Source: Allomuricauda sp. NBRC 101325 (GTDB lineage: Bacteria; Bacteroidota; Bacteroidia; Flavobacteriales; Flavobacteriaceae). From it: a stretch of 64,000 nt of DNA. The stretch's first letter is position 1; each line of letters begins with the position of its first letter. The position numbers were made by a program, and so were the translations under genes. The notes beneath the pieces are model-generated. The model was not told the origin of the DNA, did not search any database, and saw only the letters and a program-made list of their open reading frames with translations. Below, piece after piece: positions 8,069-17,325 of the stretch. The stretch is taken from contig NZ_BSQF01000001.1 of the NCBI RefSeq assembly GCF_030268205.1, positions 416,649 to 480,648 of the forward strand. The letters are read 5' to 3'.

Positions 8069-9304
8069 TTATGCAACCTTTCCTTTTTTCTTCAAGGTGA
8101 TTACAGATACCTCTGGCCAAATACCAAAACGTCCAGGGTAACCAATAAAACCAAAACCTCGGTTCACATTGATAAACTGATCCATTTCTTTATAAATACC
8201 AGCCCAATATTTGTAGCGCCATTTTACCGGACTCCATTTTACCCATCCCGGAATCTCAACGCCAAATTGCATTCCGTGGGTGTGACCACTTAATGTTAAA
8301 TGAAAATGGTAGTCATCATAAATCACTACATCTTCCCAATGCGAAGGATCGTGGCTCAATAATATTTTGAAATCATCCTGATGGACACCCTCCTTGGCCA
8401 TTTGTAAATCGCCTGCTTTTATAAAACCACCTCTACCCCAGTTTTCTACGCCGACCAAGGCTATTTTTTCGCCATCTTTCTCCAAATAACGGTTGGAATT
8501 CAGAATCAGGTCGAAGCCCATTTCCTTTTGCATTGCTTTTAGGTTCTCCAAGTTTTGGGCCTTGGCTTCTTCCGTATCCCAGACGGCATAATCCCCATAA
8601 TCATGGTTCCCCAAAATGGAAAACACCCCATCTTTCGCCTCCAAACGGGAAAAAACCTCTTTCCAAGGCTCCAATTCATCAGAACGGTTGTTCACAATAT
8701 CCCCCGTAAAGAAAATTACATCACTTTGCTGCTCGTTTACCAAATTCACCCCATATTCCACTTTTTGGTAGTCATCAAAACTACCACTGTGTACGTCCGA
8801 AATCTGCGTAATCTGATAGTTGTGAAATGCATCGGGCAAATCCTCGAACTCAAGTTCATATTTTAAAACTTGGTAGTTATATTTTCCACGGTACATACCA
8901 TACAGCAATGCACCAAATGGCAAGGAGGCCAAACCAAGGGCCAAACCACTAATAAATTTTCTTCGGGAAGGAAAATAACCTGCATCAGTATCGGAAATCC
9001 CTACGATTTTGTTGTAACCGTAACCGATCAATCGCACCACATCTTCCAACAAAAGAAAGAAGCCCATAACCAAGGCCAACAAAAAGAAGGCTGCGAAAAT
9101 GCTACCAGCTATTGCTGCAGTGCCTTTGAACCCATCACTTGGGTCGTAGGTCATTACTTTAACGGCCAAAAATAATAGGGCACCCAGAAAAAGGGCTATA
9201 TAGGTCCAGTGCATCCATGGACTTTTGAACAAGGTCCTAAATGCTTGAAAACCATAAGTGGCCAATATCACATAAATAACGGCCAATACTAAAAATCTCG
9301 ACAT
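8069..9304 (-). CDS. Membrane-anchored calcineurin-like metallophosphoesterase
   Basis: The 411-residue protein begins with three to four membrane helices (about residues 1-95, plus one near 115-135). A metallophosphoesterase domain follows with all the usual metal ligands in order: QISDVHSG, FFTGDIVNN, LGNHDYGDY, LLSHDPSHW and LSGHTHGMQFG. These bind two metal ions and hydrolyse phosphoesters; the lipid-associated YkuE/YaeI-like members act at the membrane. The catalytic domain lies after the last helix, so it faces one side of the inner membrane, probably the periplasm. It is convergent with the CBS gene and co-directional with cutC, 55 bp downstream of it. Substrate unknown. Confidence 0.92.
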   Translation of the reverse strand: MSRFLVLAVIYVILATYGFQAFRTLFKSPWMHWTYIALFLGALLFLAVKVMTYDPSDGFKGTAAIAGSIFAAFFLLALVMGFFLLLEDVVRLIGYGYNKIVGISDTDAGYFPSRRKFISGLALGLASLPFGALLYGMYRGKYNYQVLKYELEFEDLPDAFHNYQITQISDVHSGSFDDYQKVEYGVNLVNEQQSDVIFFTGDIVNNRSDELEPWKEVFSRLEAKDGVFSILGNHDYGDYAVWDTEEAKAQNLENLKAMQKEMGFDLILNSNRYLEKDGEKIALVGVENWGRGGFIKAGDLQMAKEGVHQDDFKILLSHDPSHWEDVVIYDDYHFHLTLSGHTHGMQFGVEIPGWVKWSPVKWRYKYWAGIYKEMDQFINVNRGFGFIGYPGRFGIWPEVSVITLKKKGKVA

Positions 9305-9359
9305 ACAATCTTTTTTGCAAAATTAGGGTTAATCTCCTATCTAGCAGGGCTTTTAAATA

Positions 9360-10079
9360 TTATTTAACGGCTGCAATAATAGCTTTGAGCAACTCAGGAT
9401 TGGAAACAGCCACCTGATCTTCCACTAAGTGTTTAGACGAGTTCATGCTTATTTTGTTACCAATATTCAAGGTATTACTAAAAGTTGATCCCGAACAATG
9501 AATGGCATTTAAACCTGCATTTTTAAACTTCATTGCATTATCAGGCGAGACTCCTCCCCCAGCCATTAGGGTCATGGTGGTATGCTGCTGCCATGTCACC
9601 AATTTTGGCAATCCAATTGCTGCAGAAGTTTCTCCACCAGAGGTCAAAACGGTTTGTACACCAATGGATTCGAGTTCTTTTAAGGCATCGGAAGGATTCG
9701 ATACCCAATCAAATGCCCGATGAAACACAAAATGTAAATCCCCAGTTAAATCAACAAGTGTTTTTGTCCTTTCAACATCAACTGTAAAATCAGGATGCAG
9801 AATTCCCGATACAATCCCATCGACCCCCATTTCTTTACAGGCCAAAATATCGGCTTTCATCACTTCAAATTCGTAGTCTGAATAGGTAAAATGCCCCCCT
9901 CTCGGACGCAACAGCACATGCACAGGAATGTTCAACTGCTTTTTAACCAATCGGATAAGTCCAGCCGAGGGAGTTATCCCCCCAACGCCAAGCTCCGAAC
10001 ACAACTCAATTCTGTCTGCTCCTGCCTTTACTGCATGCATTGCCGATTCCAACGAATTGGCACAAATTTCTACCAGCAT
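9360..10079 (-). CDS. cutC: CutC family protein
   Basis: The 239-residue protein has the TIM-barrel signature of CutC: LVEICANSLESAMHAVKAGADRIELC at the N-terminus (quoted in part: VEICANS, GADRIELC), GGITPSAG, VHVLLRPRGGHFTYS, and near the end TLMAGGGVSP with NAIHCSG. CutC was named for copper homeostasis in E. coli, but its true reaction is uncertain, so the name records family and not a proven role. It is divergent from the glycosylasparaginase gene with a 40-bp shared promoter region, and upstream of the phosphoesterase. Length agrees with the family (about 240-250). No metal-responsive site is visible in the short upstream region. Confidence 0.93.
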   Translation of the reverse strand: MLVEICANSLESAMHAVKAGADRIELCSELGVGGITPSAGLIRLVKKQLNIPVHVLLRPRGGHFTYSDYEFEVMKADILACKEMGVDGIVSGILHPDFTVDVERTKTLVDLTGDLHFVFHRAFDWVSNPSDALKELESIGVQTVLTSGGETSAAIGLPKLVTWQQHTTMTLMAGGGVSPDNAMKFKNAGLNAIHCSGSTFSNTLNIGNKISMNSSKHLVEDQVAVSNPELLKAIIAAVK

Positions 10080-10119
10080 ATTGTATATTTATGACCCTTA
10101 AAAGTAAACAACCCAACGC

Positions 10120-11112
10120 ATGGAACGACGCAAATTCCTTAAAAATTCGAGCCTTACCGCCGCAGGACTGGTTTCTGCCAGTACATTGGCCTCCTGCAAA
10201 ACCGAAACCAAGCCCGAAGTGGCTCCATTGGCAACTGTTGCACCCATAAAACCAATTGTGGTCTGCACTTGGAATTTTCTCAATGCCACCAACAAAGCTT
10301 GGGAAGTATTGAGCGCTGGAGGAAATGCACTCGATGCCGTAGAACAAGGTGTGATGGTGGAAGAAGCCGACGTAACCAACGAGACCGTTGGCAAAGGTGG
10401 TCGTCCAGATCGCGATGGCAATGTGACTTTGGATGCTTGCATCATGGACAAAGATGGGAATTGCGGTTCTGTGGTCTATCTTCAAAATATCGCGCACCCC
10501 GTTTCAGTGGCCCGAAAGGTGATGGAAGAAACCCCACATATTATTTTAGCTGGAAAGGGTGCTGAAAAATTCGCCTATGAGCAAGGCTTTAAAAAAGAGG
10601 ATTTGTTTACCGAAAGTACCCGAAAACAATACGAAGAGTGGTTAAAAACCTCGAAGTACGAAACCACCATCAACATTGAAAACCACGACACCATTGGAAT
10701 GTTGGCCATTGATGCCAACGGGGATATCGCTGGAGCATGTACCACTAGCGGAATGGCCTACAAAGTAGGCGGTCGTGTTGGGGACTCCCCTATTATAGGC
10801 GCAGGACTTTTTATTGATAATGAAGTGGGTGGCGCTACAGCTACGGGAGTGGGAGAAGAAGTCATCCGAACTGTGGGCAGTTTTTTAATTGTGGAATTGA
10901 TGCGTCAGGGTAAAAGTCCACAAGAAGCCTGTGAAGAAGGGGTAAAACGTATCATGAAGAAAAATGAGGGCCGAAAGGATTTCCAAATAGGATTTTTGGC
11001 CATCAACAAAAATGGAGAAACAGGGGGTTATTGCGTACACCCAGGATTTACCTACCGTGAATATTCCGAAAAGGGACATGAGAATCGAGAGGTAACCAGT
11101 TTTTATGAATAG
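10120..11112 (+). CDS. N4-(beta-N-acetylglucosaminyl)-L-asparaginase (glycosylasparaginase), Tat lipoprotein
   Basis: The 330-residue protein starts with a twin-arginine signal (ERRKFLKNS) followed by a lipobox (TLASC, Cys26), so it is probably Tat-exported and lipid-anchored. The body is an Ntn-hydrolase of the asparaginase-2 family: GGNALDAVEQGV, GKGGRPDRDG, and the self-cleavage site NHD/TIGML, where Thr191 becomes the N-terminal nucleophile; GGRVGDSPIIGAG follows. The family splits the GlcNAc-Asn bond of glycoasparagine and fits degradation of N-glycosylated proteins by a polymer-degrading marine bacterium. It is divergent from cutC. The 233-bp spacer after it contains large inverted repeats. 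Related isoaspartyl peptidases are the main alternative. Confidence 0.93.
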   Translation: MERRKFLKNSSLTAAGLVSASTLASCKTETKPEVAPLATVAPIKPIVVCTWNFLNATNKAWEVLSAGGNALDAVEQGVMVEEADVTNETVGKGGRPDRDGNVTLDACIMDKDGNCGSVVYLQNIAHPVSVARKVMEETPHIILAGKGAEKFAYEQGFKKEDLFTESTRKQYEEWLKTSKYETTINIENHDTIGMLAIDANGDIAGACTTSGMAYKVGGRVGDSPIIGAGLFIDNEVGGATATGVGEEVIRTVGSFLIVELMRQGKSPQEACEEGVKRIMKKNEGRKDFQIGFLAINKNGETGGYCVHPGFTYREYSEKGHENREVTSFYE

Positions 11113-11147
11113 AGGTTAGATACAAGACCGCTTCGCTGTTAGATATT

Positions 11148-11280
11148 AGATGTTAGAACACTACGCTTTTATATTCAAGAAACAAGAGCGCTTCGCTTCT
11201 AGAATCAATATGTCTTGACTCTTGACTCTCGTATCTTTTGAAGCTTTATTCTCAAATCTAACATCTCAATTCTGATATCT
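11148..11280. repeat. Long low-complexity inverted repeat between the glycosylasparaginase gene and polA
   Basis: AGATGTTAGA (11148-11157) is perfectly complementary to TCTAACATCT (11257-11266). A second pair, AGATATTAGA (11141-11150) with TCTGATATCT (11271-11280), has one G-T position. Between them lie two copies of a CGCTTCGCT word (near 11128 and 11191) and CTTGACTCTTGACTCT tandem words. The spacer (11113-11345) has no gene. Confidence 0.6.
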
Positions 11281-11345
11281 ATTAAACATCAATTCGTACT
11301 TTTAAAAACTCGTACTTCTAACTTTGTACTTCAAAAATTTATACC

Positions 11346-14180
11346 ATGTCTGATCAAAAAAGACTTTTCCTTTTAGATGCCTACGCACTTATATTTCGTG
11401 GATACTACGCCCTCATCAAAAACCCGAGAATCAACTCCAAGGGAATGGATACTTCCGCCATTATGGGGTTTATGAATTCCCTTTTTGATGTGATCAAACG
11501 CGAACAGCCCGACCATTTGGCCGTTGCTTTTGACAAGGGAGGCAGTGTAGAGCGCACCGAGCTTTTTGAAGCCTACAAAGCAAATCGGGACGAAACACCA
11601 GATGCCATCCGAATTGCAGTGCCTTATATCCAGCAAATATTGGAGGCCATGAAAATTCCCGTGGTGGAATTGGCGGGCTACGAAGCCGATGACCTTATCG
11701 GTACGTTGGCGAAACAGGCCGAAAAGGAAAATTACAAAGTCTTTATGGTGACCCCCGATAAGGATTTTGGACAGTTGGTAAGCGAAAATATTTTTATGTA
11801 CCGTCCAGCGAGAATGGGCAACGGTATTGAGATTTGGGGAATTCCCGAAGTACAAAAACGATTTGGGGTAAAACGTCCGGAGCAGGTCATCGACTATTTG
11901 GGCATGATGGGTGATGCCAGTGACAACATTCCAGGGTTTCCAGGCGTAGGGGACAAAACCGCTAAAAAGTTTTTGGAGGATTTCGACTCCTTGGAAGGTT
12001 TGTTGGCCAACACCGACAAGCTAAAAGGCAAAATGAAGGAGAAAATCGAGGAAAATGCCGAGTTGGGCCGTCTTTCTCGAAAACTGGCGGAAATCAAAAC
12101 AGATTGCGACGTACAATTCCATGCTGAGGATTACGAAATGTGTCCACCAGATGCAGAAAAGGTACAGGAAATCTTTGAGGAATTGGAATTCCGAAGACTC
12201 AAGGACCAATTCATCAAATTGTTTACCGAAGAAGCCGAAGCAAGCACGCCTGTGACAAGTACACAAACCGCGAAAGAGGAGGCCAAAGTTGCTGGTAGTG
12301 GCCAGTTCACTTTATTTGGTGGTGACCCAACCGAAGCTGCTGCGACCATCAAAGATGTGAACAGCAGAAAAACCATTGCCGATGTTTCCCATTTGTACCA
12401 GAATGTGCAAAACGGATTGGGCATGGAACTCTTTTTGGAACTATTGATGAAGCAACCCTCCGTTTGTTTTGATACGGAAACCACATCATTGAATCCATTG
12501 GAAGCAGAATTGGTGGGCATTGCCTTTAGCTGGTCTCCTGGCAAAGGGTTTTATGTACCATTTCCCGATAACGAGAACGATGCCAAACCCTTAATTGAAA
12601 AATTGCGTCCGTTTTTTGAATCGGAGTCCATTGAAAAGGTGGGGCAAAACCTGAAATACGACATCAAAGTGATGCAAAACTACGGTGTGGAAGTCAAGGG
12701 CAAATTATTTGACACCATGTTGGCCCACTACCTCATCAACCCCGATATGCGCCACAATATGGATGTGCTGTCCGAGACCTACCTCAACTACACACCGGTT
12801 TCCATTACCGAACTCATTGGCAAAAAAGGCAAGAACCAGCTCAGTATGCGCCAAGTTCCTTTGGAAAAACAAACCGAATATGCGGTAGAGGATGCCGATG
12901 TTACCTTTCAATTGGGATTAAAATTCACACCTGAGTTGAAAGAAGCCCAAACCGATAAATTATTTGAGGATATCGAGATTCCATTGCTTCGCGTGTTGGC
13001 CGATATGGAATTGGAGGGCATCAATTTAAATGAAGCCTATTTGAAAGATCTCTCGACCGCTCTCGAGAAAGACATTGCGGAGTTGGAAAAGAAAATTTAC
13101 GAAGATGCAGGGGAGGAATTCAACATTGCTTCCCCAAAACAATTGGGTGACATCCTATTTGGTAAATTGAATTTGGTGGACAAACCCAAAAAAACCAAAA
13201 CAGGTCAGTATTCCACTTCGGAAGATGTTCTCTCCTATTTGGCAAAAGACCACGAAATCATTAAAAATGTGTTGGATTACCGTGGATTGGCGAAGCTAAA
13301 AAGCACCTATGTGGATGCTTTGCCCAACGAGGTGCAACCAAAAACGGGTCGGGTGCATACCGATTATATGCAAACCGTAGCGGCTACGGGTCGTTTGAGC
13401 AGTAACAATCCGAACTTGCAAAATATCCCTATCCGTACCGAACGGGGACGCCAAGTACGAAAAGCGTTTATCCCCCGCGATGAAAATTATGTGTTGTTGG
13501 CAGCGGATTATTCCCAAATTGAATTGCGCATTATTGCGGCATTGAGCGAAGAAGACACCATGATTTCGGCCTTTAAAAATGGGGAGGACATTCACGCATC
13601 CACTGCCTCTAAAGTTTTCAACGTGCCGATTGAGGAAGTGACCCGAGAACAGCGTAGCAATGCCAAAACCGTAAACTTCGGAATAATTTATGGGGTTTCA
13701 GCCTTTGGATTGAGCAATCAAACGGATTTGAGCCGAACCGAGGCCAAAGATCTCATCGATACCTACTACAAAACCTACCCGAAATTGCGGAATTACATCA
13801 GCGAGCAGATAGATTTTGCCCGTGACCATGGCTATGTGCAAACGGTCTTGGGACGTCGTCGTTATTTAAAAGACATCAATGCGGGCAACCAAGTGGTGCG
13901 CGGTGCTGCGGAACGAAACGCTGTGAATGCACCCATCCAAGGGAGTGCTGCGGACATCATCAAGATTGCGATGATCAACATCCACAAAAAGCTTTCGGAA
14001 GGGAAATATAAAACCAAAATGTTGTTGCAGGTACACGATGAATTGGTGTTCGATTGTTACAAACCTGAGTTGGAGGAAATGAAAGAACTCATTAAAACCG
14101 AAATGGAACACGCCTACGAGTTATCTGTTCCTTTGGATGTGGAAGTCGGTATTGGTGATAATTGGTTGGAGGCGCATTAG
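11346..14180 (+). CDS. polA: DNA polymerase I
   Basis: The 944-residue protein has all three Pol I domains. Residues 1-290 form the 5'-3' exonuclease (FLLDAYALIFRGYYAL, YEADDLIGTL, MGDASDNIPGFPGVGDKTA). About 340-520 is the 3'-5' proofreading domain, which keeps its acidic residues (CFDTETTSLNP, and LKYDIKVM, AVEDADVT later), so proofreading is likely active. About 560-944 is the polymerase (TGRLSSNNPNLQNIPIR, LAADYSQIELRIIA, RSNAKTVNFGIIYGVSA, LLQVHDELVFD). It functions in Okazaki fragment maturation and repair. It is preceded by a repeat-rich spacer and followed 10 bp later by an MFS gene. No oddities; normal length. Confidence 0.98.
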   Translation: MSDQKRLFLLDAYALIFRGYYALIKNPRINSKGMDTSAIMGFMNSLFDVIKREQPDHLAVAFDKGGSVERTELFEAYKANRDETPDAIRIAVPYIQQILEAMKIPVVELAGYEADDLIGTLAKQAEKENYKVFMVTPDKDFGQLVSENIFMYRPARMGNGIEIWGIPEVQKRFGVKRPEQVIDYLGMMGDASDNIPGFPGVGDKTAKKFLEDFDSLEGLLANTDKLKGKMKEKIEENAELGRLSRKLAEIKTDCDVQFHAEDYEMCPPDAEKVQEIFEELEFRRLKDQFIKLFTEEAEASTPVTSTQTAKEEAKVAGSGQFTLFGGDPTEAAATIKDVNSRKTIADVSHLYQNVQNGLGMELFLELLMKQPSVCFDTETTSLNPLEAELVGIAFSWSPGKGFYVPFPDNENDAKPLIEKLRPFFESESIEKVGQNLKYDIKVMQNYGVEVKGKLFDTMLAHYLINPDMRHNMDVLSETYLNYTPVSITELIGKKGKNQLSMRQVPLEKQTEYAVEDADVTFQLGLKFTPELKEAQTDKLFEDIEIPLLRVLADMELEGINLNEAYLKDLSTALEKDIAELEKKIYEDAGEEFNIASPKQLGDILFGKLNLVDKPKKTKTGQYSTSEDVLSYLAKDHEIIKNVLDYRGLAKLKSTYVDALPNEVQPKTGRVHTDYMQTVAATGRLSSNNPNLQNIPIRTERGRQVRKAFIPRDENYVLLAADYSQIELRIIAALSEEDTMISAFKNGEDIHASTASKVFNVPIEEVTREQRSNAKTVNFGIIYGVSAFGLSNQTDLSRTEAKDLIDTYYKTYPKLRNYISEQIDFARDHGYVQTVLGRRRYLKDINAGNQVVRGAAERNAVNAPIQGSAADIIKIAMINIHKKLSEGKYKTKMLLQVHDELVFDCYKPELEEMKELIKTEMEHAYELSVPLDVEVGIGDNWLEAH

Positions 14181-14190
14181 AAGTTACTTA

Positions 14191-15393
14191 ATGAAACCCT
14201 CCAAAATCATACTTCCCATAATTGTGATTTCGCAGTTTTGCTGCACATCACTGTGGTTTGCGGGCAATGGGGTAATGCAAGACCTGGTTGCCACTTTTGG
14301 GTTAAGTGATAGCGCTGTGGGGCATTTGACCTCGGCAGTACAGTTTGGATTTATTGTGGGCACTCTGTTGTTCGCAATTCTATCCATAGCCGACCGCTTT
14401 TCGCCATCCAAAGTATTTTTAAGCTGTGCCATTTTTGGCGCTATCTTTAATCTTGGAGTGATTTGGGAAGGTAACAGCTTGGCTAGCCTTTTAAGTTTTC
14501 GATTTTTCACAGGATTTTTCCTTGCAGGCATTTATCCCGTAGGCATGAAGATTGCCGCAGATTATTACGAAAAAGGATTGGGCAAATCGTTGGGGTTTTT
14601 AGTCGGGGCGTTGGTGGTCGGCACCGCTTTCCCCCATTTATTAAAAAACATGACGAATGCCTTTCCGTGGAAAATGGTCTTGTTGGCCACATCAAGCTTG
14701 GCAGCTTTGGGCGGTCTGCTAATGTTAACTTTTGTTCCAGATGGGCCATTCCGTAAACCAAGTCAAAAAATAGAATTGTCGGCATTTGTCAAAGTCTTTC
14801 AGCATTCTAAATTCCAAGCCGCTGCGTTCGGTTATTTTGGACACATGTGGGAACTCTACACCTTTTGGGCCTTTGTCCCGATTATGCTGCAGACCTATGC
14901 ATGGGCAAACCCTCAAGTTGCATTTAATATTCCGATGTTATCCTTTATAATAATCGCCCTTGGCGGACTGGCCTGCGTTGTTGGAGGATATATATCACAG
15001 CAATTGGGGACCAAAAAAGTGGCCTTTGTGGCCCTTTTGCTTTCTTGTATTTGTTGCTTGGTTTCGCCATTGCTGTTTGGTCAATCATCAGAAACACTTT
15101 TTATCGCTTTTCTTATTTTTTGGGGTTTGGTGGTCATTGCCGACTCTCCCCTATTTTCCACTCTGGTGGCGCAAAATGCTTCCCCAGAAATTAAAGGAAC
15201 TGCACTTACCATTGTCAATTGTATCGGATTTGCAATTACTATCATCAGTATTCAATTGTTGAATGAAATTAGAACTTGGACTTCTTCCAACGCCATATAT
15301 ATGGTCTTGGCCATTGGCCCCATTTTAGGGTTGATGGCCCTCATTTCAAAAAGTAAAACCTCAACCGACGTACCAACTGCAATCAACAATTAA
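14191..15393 (+). CDS. MFS transporter
   Basis: The product is about 400 residues from the ATG at 14191; an upstream in-frame start at 14137 would overlap polA by 44 bp and add a non-membrane 18-residue piece, so I rejected it. It has about twelve hydrophobic segments with the central gap near residue 190-205 (FRKPSQKIELSAFVK) typical of two six-helix halves. The loop between helices 2 and 3 (SIADRFSPSKVFL) is the degenerate form of motif A, and GIYPVGMKIAADYYEKGLGKS follows in helix 4-5. The family includes sugar, nitrate, cyanate and drug transporters; substrate is not visible. It may be read through from polA and precedes a lipoprotein gene. Confidence 0.85.
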   Translation: MKPSKIILPIIVISQFCCTSLWFAGNGVMQDLVATFGLSDSAVGHLTSAVQFGFIVGTLLFAILSIADRFSPSKVFLSCAIFGAIFNLGVIWEGNSLASLLSFRFFTGFFLAGIYPVGMKIAADYYEKGLGKSLGFLVGALVVGTAFPHLLKNMTNAFPWKMVLLATSSLAALGGLLMLTFVPDGPFRKPSQKIELSAFVKVFQHSKFQAAAFGYFGHMWELYTFWAFVPIMLQTYAWANPQVAFNIPMLSFIIIALGGLACVVGGYISQQLGTKKVAFVALLLSCICCLVSPLLFGQSSETLFIAFLIFWGLVVIADSPLFSTLVAQNASPEIKGTALTIVNCIGFAITIISIQLLNEIRTWTSSNAIYMVLAIGPILGLMALISKSKTSTDVPTAINN

Positions 15394-15458
15394 TCCGTAT
15401 CTTGAAACGTCGTTTTAAGCATACAAAACGACATCACATCAAAATAAACAGCAGAACA

Positions 15459-16280
15459 ATGAAATCCATCAAATTCCTCCCCTTGCTACTTGTTTTAGTG
15501 GCAATGACCAACTGTGGCAATCCAAATCCTGAACCTAACGAACCCACCCTCACTCCGGAAACCGTTCAAGATGAGCGGGAATTCTATCAACTAAAAATCT
15601 ATTCCTTTAGTTCGGAAGCGCAAATAGCTGCAACCGACGATTTTTTGAAAAATGCCTTTATCCCCGCAGTGAAAAAGCAGGGCATCGATAAAGTTGGGGT
15701 ATTTAAATTCATCACGAACGAAACGGATACGGTACAAAAAACTTTTGTCCTTTTGCCTTTTAAAAGTTTGGATCAATTCAAGGAATTGGAAGGTAAACTT
15801 ATGGAAGATGAGACCTACATGGCAGCAGGAAGTGCATACATCGATGCCAATTTTGACAATGCGCCCTATGAAAACATATCGTCCATTGTAATGCAAGCTT
15901 TTACCGATATGCCCATAATGGCAACCCCAAATTTGGATGGTCCTCGTGAAAATCGTATTTATGAATTGCGCAGTTACGAATCTCCTACCGAAAAATATTA
16001 CATTAATAAAGTTGATATGTTCAATGCTGGTGGCGAAGTAAAACTTTTTGACCGTCTCAATTTCAATGCAGTGTTTTACGGGGAAGTGCTTTCTGGCCCC
16101 AAAATGCCCAATTTAATGTACATGACCACCCATGCCGATATGGCAACTAGGGATAAAAATTGGGAAGCTTTTGTAGATTCTCCAGAATGGAAGGCCTTGA
16201 CCGCCATGCCCAAATATGAAAACAATGTGAACCATGCCGATATATGGTTCATGTACCCAACCGACTATTCCGATTATTAA
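15459..16280 (+). CDS. NIPSNAP-family lipoprotein
   Basis: From the ATG at 15459 the product is 273 residues with a lipoprotein signal (MKSIKFLPLLLVLVAMTNC, Cys19). Two similar halves follow: EFYQLKIYSFSSEAQ in the first and NRIYELRSYESPTEKYY in the second. The second is the clear NIPSNAP pattern, with FNAVFYGEVLSGP, LMYMTTHADM and WEAFVDSPEWKALT; these are dimeric alpha-beta barrel (ferredoxin-like) repeats. Function of bacterial lipoprotein members is unknown. The longer reading frame from a TTG at 15402 lacks a plausible signal and is rejected. The gene lies between an MFS gene and a small thioredoxin, all co-directional with gaps under 70 bp. Confidence 0.85.
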   Translation: MKSIKFLPLLLVLVAMTNCGNPNPEPNEPTLTPETVQDEREFYQLKIYSFSSEAQIAATDDFLKNAFIPAVKKQGIDKVGVFKFITNETDTVQKTFVLLPFKSLDQFKELEGKLMEDETYMAAGSAYIDANFDNAPYENISSIVMQAFTDMPIMATPNLDGPRENRIYELRSYESPTEKYYINKVDMFNAGGEVKLFDRLNFNAVFYGEVLSGPKMPNLMYMTTHADMATRDKNWEAFVDSPEWKALTAMPKYENNVNHADIWFMYPTDYSDY

Positions 16281-16289
16281 TTGTTATAA

Positions 16290-16559
16290 ATGATAGAACT
16301 CATCTACTTCACGGGCAAAACTTGCGGGGTGTGCAAAGTGCTCAAACCAAAGTTATTGGAAGCGGTACAAGAAAACTTTCCGGAGGTAAACATCCGTGTG
16401 GTAGATGTAGAGGAAGAAGTAGAATTTACCGGCCAATCCATGGTTTTTACGCTTCCTGTGGTGTTGATCAAACTCGATGGCAAGGAAATGTACCGATTTG
16501 CCCGTAGCTTTTCGGTGTATGAAGTGCTTCAAAAACTGGAGCGCCTAAGCGTGCACTAA
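16290..16559 (+). CDS. Small thioredoxin-family protein (CGVC)
   Basis: The 89-residue protein is a minimal thioredoxin fold: strand MIELIYFTGKTC, active site C-G-V-C at residues 12-15, strand INIRVVDVEEE-like (VNIRVVDVEE), and a LPVVLIKLDGKEMYRF segment with the cis-proline. There is no signal peptide, so it acts in the cytoplasm. The CGVC motif is a usable redox pair, in contrast with the cysteine-free paralogue at 1406-1702. It starts 9 bp after the NIPSNAP lipoprotein stop and is likely in the same transcript. Reductase partner and substrate are unknown. Confidence 0.88.
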   Translation: MIELIYFTGKTCGVCKVLKPKLLEAVQENFPEVNIRVVDVEEEVEFTGQSMVFTLPVVLIKLDGKEMYRFARSFSVYEVLQKLERLSVH

Positions 16560-16659
16560 GCTGTTTTTCAATCATTTATTTAAGTTTTTAAACCCTTAAA
16601 AATTTCCATCAACGGATTGAACAATTTTATACCTTCATTCTACTTTTAACAGGTATAAA

Positions 16660-17268
16660 ATGATTCACCCAGATACAGAACTTAGATTTATCAGTAACGA
16701 AATTGGTTACGGCGTTGTAGCTACCAAATTTATCCCAGCAGGTACCATTACGTGGGTCTTGGACCAATTGGACCGAGAATTTACCCCTTTGGAACTGCAG
16801 CATATGGAGCCTATTTACCAAAACATTTTGGACACCTACACTTTTAGGAACAACAAAGGGAACTATATCCTTTGTTGGGACAATGGACGCTATGTGAACC
16901 ATAGTTTTAACTCCAATTGCCTTACCACGGCATATGATTTTGAGATTGCGATTCGCGATATTCAGCCAGGGGAACAACTTACGGACGATTATGGCTACCT
17001 AAACATTCCTTTGCCCTTTAGGGCAGCAGATGAAGGAACACGACGAAAAATTGTGTATCCGAACGACCTTTTAAAATATTATAAGGTCTGGGACAATAAA
17101 ATCAAGAAGGTATTTGGCAACATTACCAAACACCAACAACCACTGCGTCCTCTGTTGCCCGAGCAACTTTGGAATAAAATAGAGGGCATTGTTGCCGGAA
17201 GGGATGAAATGGATTCCATTTTGGCCAATTTTTACCATGGTACGGAAGTCGAAAAAATGGTCAATTAA
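16660..17268 (+). CDS. SET-domain protein (putative lysine methyltransferase)
   Basis: The 202-residue protein shows the SET-domain motifs in order: GYGVVATKFIPAGT (start of the fold), RYVNHSFNSNC with the N-H-S signature at residues 80-82, then IQPGEQLTDDYGY with the catalytic-type tyrosine near 111-113. These bind S-adenosylmethionine and transfer methyl groups to protein lysine, mostly known from eukaryotes but found in scattered bacteria. There is no membrane or signal sequence. The C-terminal 80 residues have no cysteine-rich post-SET motif. It is flanked by a 100-bp leader and a strong terminator, thus monocistronic. Substrate unknown; a ribosomal or DNA-binding protein target is possible. 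Confidence 0.85.
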   Translation: MIHPDTELRFISNEIGYGVVATKFIPAGTITWVLDQLDREFTPLELQHMEPIYQNILDTYTFRNNKGNYILCWDNGRYVNHSFNSNCLTTAYDFEIAIRDIQPGEQLTDDYGYLNIPLPFRAADEGTRRKIVYPNDLLKYYKVWDNKIKKVFGNITKHQQPLRPLLPEQLWNKIEGIVAGRDEMDSILANFYHGTEVEKMVN

Positions 17269-17280
17269 GATTTAAATAAA

Positions 17281-17308
17281 AAAGGCACCCCGAAAGGTGC
17301 CTTTTTCA
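17281..17308. terminator. Bidirectional terminator
   Basis: The stem AAAGGCACC/GGTGCCTTT (9 bp, loop CCGAAA) is flanked by an A-run on the left and a T-run on the right. It serves the SET gene and the convergent gene at 17326-17889. Confidence 0.9.
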
Positions 17309-17325
17309 TCTTCTTCATAGCATAA

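Noticed and set aside
12055-12888. Reverse and alternative-frame ORFs inside polA, sucA, rpsB and the DUF5916 gene
   Set aside because: They show no family motifs, odd composition (Trp/His/Cys-rich or low complexity) and lie fully within well-supported genes.
14137-14190. Longer start of the MFS gene inside polA
   Set aside because: It overlaps the end of polA and adds a non-family N-terminus; ATG at 14191 directly precedes the first membrane helix.
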